A stretch of 55,033 nt of DNA from Nitrospirota bacterium. GTDB taxonomy: Bacteria; Nitrospirota; Thermodesulfovibrionia; Thermodesulfovibrionales; Dissulfurispiraceae. Shown in pieces: positions 8,894-18,496 of this stretch. Location: NCBI GenBank assembly GCA_015233365.1, contig JADFXU010000010.1, positions 1-55,033 of the forward strand. Direction: 5' to 3'. Below the pieces are notes generated by a model that saw only the letters and a list, made by a program, of their open reading frames with translations, made no database searches and was not told the origin of the DNA. Each line of letters starts with the position of its first letter. Within the stretch, counting starts at the first letter, position 1. Both the position numbers and the translations under genes were made by a program.

Positions 8894-9364
8894 ATGAAGT
8901 GTCCCTTCTGCGGCAGCATCGAGGACAAAGTCATCGATTCCAGGGCCAGCAAGGACGGGGATGTCATACGGCGGAGAAGGGAATGCCTCAAATGCACGCA
9001 GCGGTTCACTTCATATGAGCGTGTCGAAGATCCCCTCCCAATGGTGATCAAAAAAGACGGCAGTCGGGAGTTCTTCGACAGCCACAAGATCATCACCGGG
9101 CTTAAGAAGGCCTGCGAAAAGCGTCCCATACCCATTACCAAACTCGAAGAGACCGAAAAACATATCGAGAAAAAACTCATAGGCTTGGGCGTTAAAGAGA
9201 TAAACAGCTCCTGGATAGGAGAGGAAATTATGTCATCTCTAAAGGAGCTTGATAAAGTCGCCTATGTCAGATTTGCCTCCGTGTACCGCCAGTTCAAAGA
9301 TATCAGTGATCTTATGGAAGAAGTAAAGACATTGTTTGACCTTAAAGACGGCGGGAAACATTAG
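8894..9364 (+). CDS. nrdR: Transcriptional repressor NrdR
   Basis: Regulator of ribonucleotide reductase genes. The N-terminus MKCPFCGS followed by RRRRECLKC forms the zinc ribbon (two CxxC pairs in the first 35 residues). It is followed by an ATP-cone domain with VIKKDGSREFFD. Length 156, as usual. No ribonucleotide reductase gene lies in the window. The start is about 14 bases past the interspersed repeat and a run of eight T, so its promoter must lie in or before the repeat. Confidence 0.95.
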   Translation: MKCPFCGSIEDKVIDSRASKDGDVIRRRRECLKCTQRFTSYERVEDPLPMVIKKDGSREFFDSHKIITGLKKACEKRPIPITKLEETEKHIEKKLIGLGVKEINSSWIGEEIMSSLKELDKVAYVRFASVYRQFKDISDLMEEVKTLFDLKDGGKH

Positions 9365-9468
9365 CCCGGTTTTCGCCCCTTCCTGTCAGCAGCTATTTTT
9401 GCTGGCTAAACTCCTGCTGTTATCGTATATTAGTAATATGGAATCTACTATGAAGGAGGAATGGTGAT

Positions 9469-9906
9469 ATGAAAACTGTCAAAGATATCTTGAAAGACCC
9501 GGCTCGTGAAATCTGGTCAGTTTCTCCCATGACGATGGCATATGAGGCTCTCGAAGTGATGGCTGAGAAGGATATCGGAGCTTTATTAGTCTTCGATAAT
9601 AAGCAACTTGTCGGAATTTTTTCGGAACGCGATTATGCAAGAAAAGTGATCCTAAAAGGAAAGGCTTCCAGGGATACACATGTCGGCGAACTGATGACTC
9701 AACAGGTATTCTATGTTAAACCGGAAAATACCCTTAATGAATGTATGGCGTTGATGACATCGAAACATATCCGTCATTTGCCTGTCTTTTCCAATAACCG
9801 GATTGCGGGTATCATAACGATCGGCGACGTGGTTAAGGAAATTATTTCGGAACAGGAGATTACGATTAAAGATCTTGAAGATTTTATTTGCGGGGGATAT
9901 AAGTGA
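9469..9906 (+). CDS. Tandem CBS-domain protein
   Basis: Stand-alone protein of 145 residues made of two CBS motifs that form one Bateman module, probably binding an adenosyl ligand. The first covers about residues 8-65 (GALLVFDNKQLVGIFSERDY), the second about 75-130 (HIRHLPVFSNNRIAGIITIGD). AAGGAGG lies 9 bases before the ATG. No catalytic domain is attached, so it is most likely a sensor acting in trans; the partner is not evident. Confidence 0.9.
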   Translation: MKTVKDILKDPAREIWSVSPMTMAYEALEVMAEKDIGALLVFDNKQLVGIFSERDYARKVILKGKASRDTHVGELMTQQVFYVKPENTLNECMALMTSKHIRHLPVFSNNRIAGIITIGDVVKEIISEQEITIKDLEDFICGGYK

Positions 9907-9915
9907 GTACGTGCT

Positions 9916-10548
9916 TCAACTGATGTGATAGGACTTCAGATTTATTTTGATAGCAGGCGGTACTTTGTCTGCAACGTTTCTGTTCAAGTTCTGCAGATCA
10001 GGGACAAAAAACCTCTTGCCGGTGGTCTTGTTCCTGATAAGGTAGCCCATTATTCCATGGTATGCGCGCTTTTCCAATAATTCGATTTCCTCTTTCTGCG
10101 GCTTTTCATCCGGTTTTTCCATCTGGCCTGTCCAGAATTCCGGCAGTTGCATTACCACGTCAATATAATCGATGGTAAGCTGTCGTCTTGCCTCTTCCGT
10201 CGGCTCCCTGTGCGGCATCTCTTCTGCCACGACTTTTCTTAATTCATCAGCTTCAACAACTCCGAGCGTTTTGCCGCCTCTTCCTTCTTCCTGCAGCCTT
10301 TGTTCGATAAGATTCTTGGCTTGTTGGCTGTCCAGAGATTTCCTTTTGTATTCCCTCTCTATTTTCTTCTGGATTTCCTTCTTGCCGGTCGCAATTGCCT
10401 TCTTGCCGGCCAAATACTTAATTGCCCTGAGGCCGGTGGTCTGGATTTTATCGATTTCATCCTGGCGTACCAGGGCCTCTTCTATCCCTTCTTGCGCGGT
10501 GTCGTACAGTTTTACACCTTTGACTATCTTCTGTATTTTCCCTGCCAC
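9916..10548 (-). CDS. Uncharacterised charged protein
   Basis: 210 residues, not recognised. It starts with GTG at 10548. It is rich in Lys, Glu and Gln with a long predicted helical region (about residues 45-110, many RQDEIDK and KKEIQKKIE-type stretches) and a compact C-terminal third (GYLIRNKTTGKRFFVPDLQ). There is no signal peptide or membrane segment. It is convergent with the CBS gene and divergent from the DUF1015-gap-pgk unit. A perfect 8-bp inverted repeat lies 12 bases upstream of its start, suggesting local regulation. Confidence 0.65.
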   Translation of the reverse strand: MAGKIQKIVKGVKLYDTAQEGIEEALVRQDEIDKIQTTGLRAIKYLAGKKAIATGKKEIQKKIEREYKRKSLDSQQAKNLIEQRLQEEGRGGKTLGVVEADELRKVVAEEMPHREPTEEARRQLTIDYIDVVMQLPEFWTGQMEKPDEKPQKEEIELLEKRAYHGIMGYLIRNKTTGKRFFVPDLQNLNRNVADKVPPAIKINLKSYHIS

Positions 10549-10559
10549 GACTTAATATA

Positions 10560-10581
10560 ACATAACAAAATTGTGTTATGT
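10560..10581. promoter_or_regulatory. Palindromic operator-like site
   Basis: ACATAACA and TGTTATGT form a perfect 8-bp inverted repeat around a 6-base spacer AAATTG, just upstream of the GTG start of the minus-strand gene. Its dyad size fits a dimeric repressor site. It has no T-run and does not look like a terminator. Confidence 0.45.
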
Positions 10582-10666
10582 CAACTAAAGTTAACAAAAA
10601 AGAAAGAGCCTTTTCAGGTTACTATCATGTATTATTAAAATATCTGTTTTGTTACCGGCTGTTTTA

Positions 10667-10695
10667 TTGAATTTGCTCTGCTGACATGCTAATAT
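10667..10695 (+). promoter_or_regulatory. Predicted sigma70-type promoter for the DUF1015-gap-pgk unit
   Basis: TTGAAT at 10667-10672 and TAATAT at 10690-10695 are separated by exactly 17 bases and lie 61 bases before the ATG of the DUF1015 gene. Confidence 0.5.
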
Positions 10696-10755
10696 AGAAG
10701 ACTAAACGTTTGATTTTTATTTAAGTAAAACAAATAATTACTGAAAACAACTGAC

Positions 10756-13025
<2,270 letters not shown>

Positions 13026-13027
13026 TC

Positions 13028-14257
13028 ATGGCAAAGAGAAACGATATAGCTGTCGATATTAAAGATATACTCGGCAAACTTACCATTGAAGACCTTCAGA
13101 TAAAGGGCAAACGGGTGTTTATCAGGGCGGATTTCAATGTGCCCCTGGATGATAATATGGTAATTACCGATGACAGCAGAATACGCTCCACGCTCCCCAC
13201 CATTAATTATGCGATAGACGAAGGAGCCAAGGTCATTCTCGCATCCCATCTTGGGAGGCCCAAGGGAAAAGTCGAACCCCGTTTCAGTCTTGCTCCTGTG
13301 GTCAAGCGGTTGCAGAGACTGTTGAACAAAGAGGTATTGTTTGTTTCCGATTGCGTCGGCCCGCAGGCTGAGAATATAGTATCAAAAATGAAAGAAGGCG
13401 ACGTTGTACTTCTTGAAAATCTCCGCTTCCATCCTGAAGAAGAGAAAAACGATGAAGCGTTTGCAAAAAGCCTGGCAGCCCTCGCCGATTTTTTCGTTAA
13501 CGATGCGTTCGGGGCTGCTCACCGCTCTCATGCTTCCACCGTAGGGATTACAAAGTTCCTCCCCTCTGCAGCAGGGTTTCTCATGAAAAAGGAGATAGAA
13601 TATCTCAAAGGGGTCATAGAGAACCCCGTCAGGCCGCTGGTTGCAATCCTGGGAGGAGCAAAAGTATCCGGCAAGATAGGAGTGCTCGAGAATCTTGCCA
13701 ATAAAGTTGACAAGGTCATTGTGGGCGGCGGCATGGCGTTTACTTTTCTCAAGGCCTTGGGACAGGAGATCGGGGACTCCCTCGTCGAGACCGAGATGAT
13801 CGATCTGGCCAAGAGCATTATGGAAAAATTGAGGCGTAGCAATGTCAAGTTTTACCTGCCGGTTGATTGCGTAATTGCGCAGACGATAGAAGCGGGCGCT
13901 GAAACTAAAATCGTTACCACCCAGGAAATACCCAGGGCATGGCGCGCCCTCGATATCGGTCCAGCATCGGTGAAACTTTTCTCGGAGGCGCTTCAGAATG
14001 CCAAAACAGTCATCTGGAACGGTCCTATGGGCGTTTTCGAGATCGATGCCTTTTCAAGGGGAACATTCGCGATTGCCCATGCAGTCACCGATGCGTATGC
14101 ATTGAGCATTGTCGGCGGCGGTGATACGGATTATGCCGTGCATAAAGCAGGCGTCAGCGACTCTATTACATTTATTTCAACAGGCGGCGGAGCTTCACTC
14201 CAGCTGTTGGAAGGCAAAAACCTCCCCGGCATATCGGCGCTGACCGACAAAAAATAA
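13028..14257 (+). CDS. pgk: Phosphoglycerate kinase
   Basis: Transfers phosphate from 1,3-bisphosphoglycerate to ADP. It is 409 residues. Conserved segments are [17 protein letters not shown], the [10 protein letters not shown] loop and the C-terminal GGGDTDYAV and STGGGASL motifs. An N-terminal extension of about 15 residues precedes the usual start of the fold; an internal start is possible but no better ribosome site is seen. It ends the DUF1015-gap-pgk unit and is followed by a clear terminator. Confidence 0.96.
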   Translation: MAKRNDIAVDIKDILGKLTIEDLQIKGKRVFIRADFNVPLDDNMVITDDSRIRSTLPTINYAIDEGAKVILASHLGRPKGKVEPRFSLAPVVKRLQRLLNKEVLFVSDCVGPQAENIVSKMKEGDVVLLENLRFHPEEEKNDEAFAKSLAALADFFVNDAFGAAHRSHASTVGITKFLPSAAGFLMKKEIEYLKGVIENPVRPLVAILGGAKVSGKIGVLENLANKVDKVIVGGGMAFTFLKALGQEIGDSLVETEMIDLAKSIMEKLRRSNVKFYLPVDCVIAQTIEAGAETKIVTTQEIPRAWRALDIGPASVKLFSEALQNAKTVIWNGPMGVFEIDAFSRGTFAIAHAVTDAYALSIVGGGDTDYAVHKAGVSDSITFISTGGGASLQLLEGKNLPGISALTDKK

Positions 14258-14278
14258 CAGAGAATTGAGAAAGAACAG

Positions 14279-14330
14279 CCGGGCACTCATCAAATCGCCT
14301 GCTTGCAGCGCGTTGAGTGCCCGGTTTTTT
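14279..14330 (+). terminator. Intrinsic terminator after pgk
   Basis: CCGGGCACTCA pairs perfectly with TGAGTGCCCGG (11 bp) around a 24-base loop, followed directly by six T. It lies 21 bases after the pgk stop and just past the speD stop on the other strand, so it may end both units. Confidence 0.9.
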
Positions 14331-14733
14331 AAGCTACCTGGAATTCAACATCGAACATCTTATGAGGAAGCTTTTCGTTGGTGTGCGATATGATGCCGCG
14401 CTTCACTTCAACAATGGAAGGGTTCTTACATTCAAAGCGGTTGATCAGGTAATGCGCAGCAACTTCCGGCTTGATAATATCTCCGCAGGTAAAAATGTCT
14501 AATGCTGCGTACGCATATTCCGGCCACGTATGAATGGAAAGGTGTGATTCCGCTATAACTACCATGCCGCTGATTCCGAATGGGTTGAACTCATGGAAAG
14601 ATACATCGATGATAGTTGCCTTCGCCTCTTTTGCAGCCGCAACCAAGGCATTTTTTACCTCGGTAAGGTCTTTCAGAACTACAGGATTACAGTCTCTCAA
14701 TTCCACCAAAAGATGGGTACCTAAAGCATTCAA
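14329..14733 (-). CDS. speD: S-adenosylmethionine decarboxylase proenzyme
   Basis: Polyamine-pathway enzyme that decarboxylates SAM using a pyruvoyl group made by self-cleavage. I chose the TTG at 14733 (reading NALGTHLLVEL) because GGGGGAG lies just upstream and family members start at this point. A longer in-frame TTG at 14760 would place the ribosome site inside the gene. It is 134 residues. Cleavage is expected between E62 and S63 in IAESHLSIHTWPEY, and C82 near FTCGD is also conserved. A short hairpin (TTGATT/AATCAA) lies in the leader just before the ribosome site. Confidence 0.93.
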   Translation of the reverse strand: MNALGTHLLVELRDCNPVVLKDLTEVKNALVAAAKEAKATIIDVSFHEFNPFGISGMVVIAESHLSIHTWPEYAYAALDIFTCGDIIKPEVAAHYLINRFECKNPSIVEVKRGIISHTNEKLPHKMFDVEFQVA

Positions 14734-14949
14734 TCCTCTCCCCCTTTGATTTAGAATCAAGGAAGCAAGCCGCTCCTTAAGCTATAAATCATACATGAAA
14801 AAATCCCTTCTTGTCAATAAATTTTAGTATACCGTGCAACAGTGACTAATCACCTATAATATATGATTCGCCGGGAGTTGTCTACAAAAAAATGGATGGG
14901 CAAAATCGCTTTCACAATACGGACTACCGGGACAGCGAGTGATAAAAAA

Positions 14950-15025
14950 TGGTGGGCAGTGAGAGAATCGAACTCCCGACACGGGGCTTTTCAGGCCCCT
15001 GCTCTACCGACTGAGCTAACTGCCC
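14950..15025 (-). tRNA. tRNA-Phe (GAA)
   Basis: On the minus strand the gene starts GGGCAGT and ends ACTGCCC with an encoded ACCA end. The acceptor stem is fully paired, the D arm is GCTCAGTCGGTAGAGC and the anticodon stem is GGGGC/GCCCC. The anticodon loop CTGAAAA gives anticodon GAA. The T arm contains GTTCGATTC. It lies 58 bases left of the IS1-like element. Confidence 0.96.
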
Positions 15026-15083
15026 ATAATCTTACACATTAAACTTTTACATTGCTAAAAGTCAAGAATTGTTGGCAGTGGGT

Positions 15084-15103
15084 AGTGTCTCAGTTTGAAT
15101 TTT
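15084..15103 (+). repeat. Left terminal inverted repeat of the IS1-like element
   Basis: Twenty bases identical to the complement of 17559-17578. It lies just beyond the 3' end of the transposase gene. The flanking sequence outside it (GGCAGTGGGT) partly resembles the right flank read inward (GGC) but does not form a duplication. Confidence 0.85.
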
Positions 15104-15929
15104 TATCAATCAAATTCACAATGTCTTCCATCGACCATAAAGTATCTGTGACACCCGCCGCCATAGCCGGAAAAACTCTAAGCGTTTTGTGAATCCGAAC
15201 GAAGTTATACCACATGAAATAAAGGGCCAGCGCATGACAATGGTTTTCCACTTTCTTTGAGAAAGCGTTTGTAAGCCTTGTGAATCGGCGCATAGACATC
15301 CTCATGGTTAAATTCTGACGCTCAACATATGAAGTCGAGATGTGCTTATCATCAGGCTTGCCCTGAATGGGTTGCTTTATACTTCCGGTACACTGTGCCG
15401 GACTATATCTTTTTTCATCTTCTTTCCCTTCACTGCCGTACGGCTTTACGAGCATAGCGTAATCAATTGTTGAACCGAATGCACTTTCTACAGCGTCAAG
15501 ATAAACTTTATGGCCGTCAGTCGTAAGCTGTATTCTGTTAAGTAATCGGCTTTTGAGATCGTCTATGAACTCTTTCGCAGTCTCAGCGTCCCTACTACCG
15601 ACTTTCCATGAAGGGATAAGCTTAGAATCCGCACAAATCGCCGTCCACGTCCACACATCGCCATAGCCGGGAGTACCTTTAAAATCGGCGGGTACGTTCT
15701 TTTCTTTCGCATAGCAAAAACTCCATATCTCGTCACACTGAATCCGTCTGCATGATAGTTCCCTTAAATGCTTGTCCTGGTATTCGCTACAGACGGTCCC
15801 TGCATCTATTAAAAGCTTCGTCACTGTATTGATGGACACATCGACAACACGCGAGATCGAGCGCATAGAAGAACCCTCGCAAAGCATATTGAGGATTTGC
15901 ACTCTCTTTTCTGTCGATAGCTTGTTCAT
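15090..15929 (-). CDS. IS1-like DDE transposase
   Basis: 279-residue transposase of the group usually labelled IS1 family. An N-terminal helix-turn-helix covers about residues 5-42 ([18 protein letters not shown]). The catalytic triad is visible as D66 in QCDEIWSF, D138 in [13 protein letters not shown] and E203 in [13 protein letters not shown]. It is a single intact frame with no programmed frameshift, unlike classical IS1. The last residues lie inside the left inverted repeat. It is probably still functional. Confidence 0.92.
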   Translation of the reverse strand: MNKLSTEKRVQILNMLCEGSSMRSISRVVDVSINTVTKLLIDAGTVCSEYQDKHLRELSCRRIQCDEIWSFCYAKEKNVPADFKGTPGYGDVWTWTAICADSKLIPSWKVGSRDAETAKEFIDDLKSRLLNRIQLTTDGHKVYLDAVESAFGSTIDYAMLVKPYGSEGKEDEKRYSPAQCTGSIKQPIQGKPDDKHISTSYVERQNLTMRMSMRRFTRLTNAFSKKVENHCHALALYFMWYNFVRIHKTLRVFPAMAAGVTDTLWSMEDIVNLIDKNSN

Positions 15930-15991
15930 GATTTAAGTATAAAGAATCCCGAAATAAATGTCATGCATTATTTTCAGTTTGAACATGTAAT

Positions 15992-16020
15992 AAAAAAAGG
16001 GGGAGTCGAACAACCTCCCC
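15992..16020 (-). terminator. Terminator of the small minus-strand unit inside the element
   Basis: On the minus strand GGGGAG pairs with CTCCCC around a 9-base loop and is followed by C and seven T. It lies 18 bases after the stop of the 38-residue ORF. Confidence 0.75.
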
Positions 16021-16038
16021 AAGTAAGGAATTACAACC

Positions 16039-16155
16039 TTAGTTTTTTACTCTGATTGCAAAACATTTCTTCCCATATTGCCAAGCATAAATACGCCTGC
16101 CGCTACGAGTCGTAATGTAAGCAACAAAAATGAGCCTACCTTCTTTGTCCTTCAT
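16039..16155 (-). CDS. 38-residue basic micro-protein inside the element
   Basis: Too short for routine gene calling but well supported: ATG at 16155 with GGGAGG 8 bases upstream, a stop at 16039, and an intrinsic terminator directly after. The product begins MKDKEGRLIFVAYITT, continues with RSGRRIYAWQYGKK and ends FAIRVKN. It is strongly basic, with alternating hydrophobic and charged residues that suggest a small beta-sheet fold. The function is unknown; nucleic-acid binding is possible from composition alone. Confidence 0.65.
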   Translation of the reverse strand: MKDKEGRLIFVAYITTRSGRRIYAWQYGKKCFAIRVKN

Positions 16156-16268
16156 GACACACACCTCCCATATTGACATGGAGGGTGCAAAAATGTGATA
16201 CTTTGATCAGGATTGATCACATTCTGGCCTTCATGCCAGGATAAAACCGTCAAAGACGGTGGTAAAAC

Positions 16269-16340
16269 TGCCTCCACCGGGATTCGAACCCGGATCACAA
16301 CCTTAGCAGGGGAGCGCTCTATCCATTGAGCTAAGGGGGC
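16269..16340 (-). tRNA. Degenerate tRNA-like gene, anticodon loop CTGCTAA (GCU)
   Basis: On the minus strand it begins GCCCCCT and has a good D arm (GCTCAATGGATAGAGC) and a perfect T arm (CCGGG/CCCGG with TTCGAAT). The acceptor stem has two mismatches and the anticodon stem CTCCC/GGTTG has two mismatches, and no CCA is encoded. The loop would read serine codons AGC/AGU, yet there is no long variable arm as serine tRNAs require. It is therefore either a decayed tRNA or an element-borne tRNA mimic. Confidence 0.6.
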
Positions 16341-16353
16341 ATCTAAGTCATGG

Positions 16354-16387
16354 GCCTTATCCAGTGTCACCTGGGTAAGGCTTTTTT
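16354..16387 (+). terminator. Hairpin with T-run upstream of the tRNA-like unit
   Basis: GCCTTATCCAG pairs with CTGGGTAAGGC (11 bp including one G-T pair) around a 6-base loop, followed by six T on the plus strand. It would stop plus-strand transcription antisense to the tRNA-like unit before it enters the cargo gene at 16541. Confidence 0.6.
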
Positions 16388-16438
16388 ATTGCCTGCTAAA
16401 TCCTAACATCATTTTAATCTTCATGTCAATAGTTAACC

Positions 16439-16503
16439 GCATTAGTGTATGCATTAGTAAGGAGCCAGTAGGCTAATGCTCAACTTGACTTATCGGCATT
16501 AGT
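16439..16503 (+). repeat. Three direct repeats GCATTAGT
   Basis: The octamer GCATTAGT occurs at 16439-16446, 16451-16458 and 16496-16503. The third copy lies in the spacer of the predicted promoter for the 251-residue cargo gene. This suggests binding sites for a regulator, perhaps the cargo protein itself. Confidence 0.45.
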
Positions 16504-16513
16504 TAAGTAAAAT
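16485..16513 (+). promoter_or_regulatory. Predicted sigma70-type promoter of the cargo gene
   Basis: TTGACT at 16485-16490 and TAAAAT at 16508-16513 with a 17-base spacer, 28 bases before the ATG at 16541. AGGGGAGG lies near 16528-16535 as ribosome site. Confidence 0.6.
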
Positions 16514-16540
16514 ACTATAAAAGAAAAGGGGAGGCATGAC

Positions 16541-17296
16541 ATGGAAGAAGACAGAAAGCATTCACGCGTAAGGAGCCCAGGCTACCCAATGATAGACCTT
16601 AAGGAGGCTATAGTACGGGCCAAGATGCTTTGGGACAAAGATAAGAATAATCCTATCCCAAGAGAAGTGGCCGCGGAACATTTAGGATATGGGTCCGCCG
16701 GAGGCTATCCAGGTAGAGTACTTGCAGCTTTAAAGCATTTCGACTTGATTTATATGAGAGAAGGTGATATTATTTTAACTGATAAGGCTGTAAATTTAGC
16801 AGTTCACAGCCCATCAGATAAGGTATATATTGATATTGTAAAAGAAATTGCTTTAAAACCAAGTGTTTATGCTGATTTGTTTAATGAATATAATGGCGAT
16901 TTGCCATCAGATTCAACATTAAAAGTTAAACTAATAAAGGATTACAAGTTCAATGCTTACAAGATCGAACGATTCATTACCAGCTTTCGTAGCACGATTG
17001 AGTTTGCGGGATTAACTACACAAGATAAGCCAGCAGAGGAAGAAAAGGACGAAATGCAAAAACAGACTCAGGATGTAACAGTTCAAGCAGCACCTATAAT
17101 TGGAGCGGGAAAAGTGTCAGGAATAGCAATACCATCAACTGCAACAAACGTAAAGCATTATCCTATACCTTTGTCAAAAGGGAAAACGGCTGTTATTGCC
17201 TTTGAGGCATTGCCAATTGGAAAAAAGGACATAGATGCTATAAAAAAATGGCTTGAGCTTTTCTCAGATTCACTTACGGAAACTGAAGATAGTTAA
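16541..17296 (+). CDS. Uncharacterised cargo protein, probable winged-helix N-terminus
   Basis: 251 residues. The N-terminal part (about 15-80) runs from YPMIDLKEAIVRAKMLW to LAALKHFDLIYMREG and looks like a small DNA-binding winged-helix module. It is followed by a helical middle region (residues 90-165) and a lower-complexity, Gln- and Glu-rich linker near 168-185. The C-terminal 50 residues read like a separate short domain (KGKTAVIAFEALPIGKKDID). I recognise it as a recurring hypothetical family but cannot assign a function. It ends overlapping the convergent 74-residue gene by 4 bases. Confidence 0.75.
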   Translation: MEEDRKHSRVRSPGYPMIDLKEAIVRAKMLWDKDKNNPIPREVAAEHLGYGSAGGYPGRVLAALKHFDLIYMREGDIILTDKAVNLAVHSPSDKVYIDIVKEIALKPSVYADLFNEYNGDLPSDSTLKVKLIKDYKFNAYKIERFITSFRSTIEFAGLTTQDKPAEEEKDEMQKQTQDVTVQAAPIIGAGKVSGIAIPSTATNVKHYPIPLSKGKTAVIAFEALPIGKKDIDAIKKWLELFSDSLTETEDS

Positions 17297-17517
17297 GATT
17301 TTTCCCACCGCGCTTGAGCGGCTTTCTTTGCTATAGCCTTGCGCTTTCTAGGGGAGAGTTTTTCAGCCCTAGCTTTGCCGCCGATTTGTCCGGCCTTGCG
17401 GGTATACTCTTTTTCTGTGACATCTTCTTGCAGTTCGCCCGTTGCGATCTTGGCGACCTTCACAGCGCATCCGATCACATCAGCGGGTCTCTTTTGTCCT
17501 TGTGGTCCTTTAGGCAT
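17293..17517 (-). CDS. 74-residue Lys/Arg/Ala-rich basic protein
   Basis: The product starts PKGPQGQKRPADVIG, has a helical middle, then IGGKARAEKLSPRKRKAIAKK and a C-terminal AAQARWEKS. The GGKARA...AKKAAxARW pattern is common in small basic proteins of unknown role that are often labelled RNA-binding. It is cargo of the IS1-like element, convergent with the 251-residue gene and ending 41 bases inside the right inverted repeat. Confidence 0.7.
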   Translation of the reverse strand: MPKGPQGQKRPADVIGCAVKVAKIATGELQEDVTEKEYTRKAGQIGGKARAEKLSPRKRKAIAKKAAQARWEKS

Positions 17518-17558
17518 ATTTTATTATGCCATATCTGCAAAACCTTATCTATAGCCTG

Positions 17559-17578
17559 AAAATTCAAACTGAGACACT
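17559..17578 (-). repeat. Right terminal inverted repeat of the IS1-like element
   Basis: Complement of the 20-base left end, with no mismatch. It lies only 14 bases before the start of the YihY-type gene, so the insertion has replaced that gene's original upstream region. Confidence 0.85.
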
Positions 17579-17592
17579 GCCGGACTGTTAAA

Positions 17593-18456
17593 ATGGTAAA
17601 ATGGATGGAGAGACAAATGGGTTCCGGCAGGTATCTGAAATCATTGTTAAGGGGAATTGTCGATTTTTTTAGAGACGGCGGGCTTATGCTCGCCGGTTCG
17701 CTGTCGTATTTTTTCATGATGGCCCTTATTCCGTTTTGTCTTTTTGTTGTAGCGATCTTCGGCCACTTCCTTGGGCACAATGAGGCATTCCTCAAGTTTT
17801 TCTCCGCCAAACTGACAGGCTTCTTCCCAAGCATTACTTATAAGATAACTGAGGAACTGAAAAAATTAATATCATACCACGGTCTCGGGAAGTTCACATT
17901 GTTGCTTTACGGTATCCTCTCATACCAGCTGTTCTCTTCCCTGGAAACGGCTGTGAACACGGTTTTCAAGATAAGGGTGAGCAGGCCTTTTCATGTTGCG
18001 CTTGTGCGTGCGGTGTTTATTGTTACGCTCATTATGACTGCCATAATCCTGTCCTTTGGCGCAACATCAGCCATTTCAATCCTCAAGATGGCGCAGGAAA
18101 TCCTTCCCGAAGAGATAAAGATAAGCAAAATCGCAAGTTTCCTGATCGGATATATGATCCCGTTTGTCCTTGTGTTTCTCATTGTGGCCATCATGTATCA
18201 GTTTCTTCCGCTCAGGAGAGTAAAACTCAAAAACGCGCTTACCGGAGCAATATTCACTGCCGTTCTGCTCGAAGCCGCAAAGCACCTTTTTACTTTTTAC
18301 GTAGTTAAGGTTACGCACCTCGGAACTATTTACGGCCCGCTGTCAGCCTTCGTGATTTTTCTGTTATGGGTTTACTATTCGTCGTGCATATTTCTGATAG
18401 GCGCCGAGTTGGTCCATAATCTCCACGGCAGCGAAAAAAAGCAAAGTAAGCGGTAG
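17593..18456 (+). CDS. YihY/BrkB family inner-membrane protein
   Basis: 287 residues with about six predicted membrane segments: near residues 35-60, 95-115, 130-155, 175-205, 215-240 and 250-275. Family landmarks are AGSLSYFFMMALIPF near the N-terminus, YGPLSAFVIFLLWVYYSS near the C-terminus and a polar tail. The family was once misnamed RNase BN; it is a membrane protein of uncertain function. Several ATG codons (17593, 17605, 17617) could be the start and none has a strong ribosome site, possibly because the IS1-like element ends 14 bases upstream. Confidence 0.9.
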   Translation: MVKWMERQMGSGRYLKSLLRGIVDFFRDGGLMLAGSLSYFFMMALIPFCLFVVAIFGHFLGHNEAFLKFFSAKLTGFFPSITYKITEELKKLISYHGLGKFTLLLYGILSYQLFSSLETAVNTVFKIRVSRPFHVALVRAVFIVTLIMTAIILSFGATSAISILKMAQEILPEEIKISKIASFLIGYMIPFVLVFLIVAIMYQFLPLRRVKLKNALTGAIFTAVLLEAAKHLFTFYVVKVTHLGTIYGPLSAFVIFLLWVYYSSCIFLIGAELVHNLHGSEKKQSKR

Positions 18457-18496
18457 GCAGTCAAGGAAAACTGCTTATTCCCTGCCGCCTGCTGTT

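Larger units (their letters stand above)
15084..17578. mobile_element. IS1-like element with cargo genes (2.5 kb)
   Basis: The two ends are perfect 20-bp inverted repeats, AGTGTCTCAGTTTGAATTTT at 15084-15103 and its complement at 17559-17578. Between them lie the transposase, a small minus-strand unit (tRNA-like gene plus 38-residue ORF), a 251-residue gene and a 74-residue gene. That is about 1.6 kb beyond a minimal insertion sequence. I see no matching 8-9 bp target duplication in the flanks, so the insertion is old or rearranged. The cargo is visibly more AT-rich than the neighbouring housekeeping genes. Confidence 0.75.

Noticed and set aside
14739-14762. Riboswitch in the speD leader
   Set aside because: Only a small 6-bp hairpin near the ribosome site is seen; no known SAM or polyamine riboswitch core could be traced.
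15974-15983. Internal copy of part of the element end (CAGTTTGAA) right of the transposase
   Set aside because: Only about 10 bases match and the orientation is direct, not inverted, so it cannot be the true right end.
16152-16370. 72-residue minus-strand open frame (APLAQWIERSPAKVV...)
   Set aside because: This is the familiar false translation of a tRNA-like sequence; the tRNA-like gene at 16269-16340 explains it.
17593-18456. RNase BN function for the YihY-type gene
   Set aside because: That older label was a misassignment; the protein is a multi-pass membrane protein without nuclease motifs.
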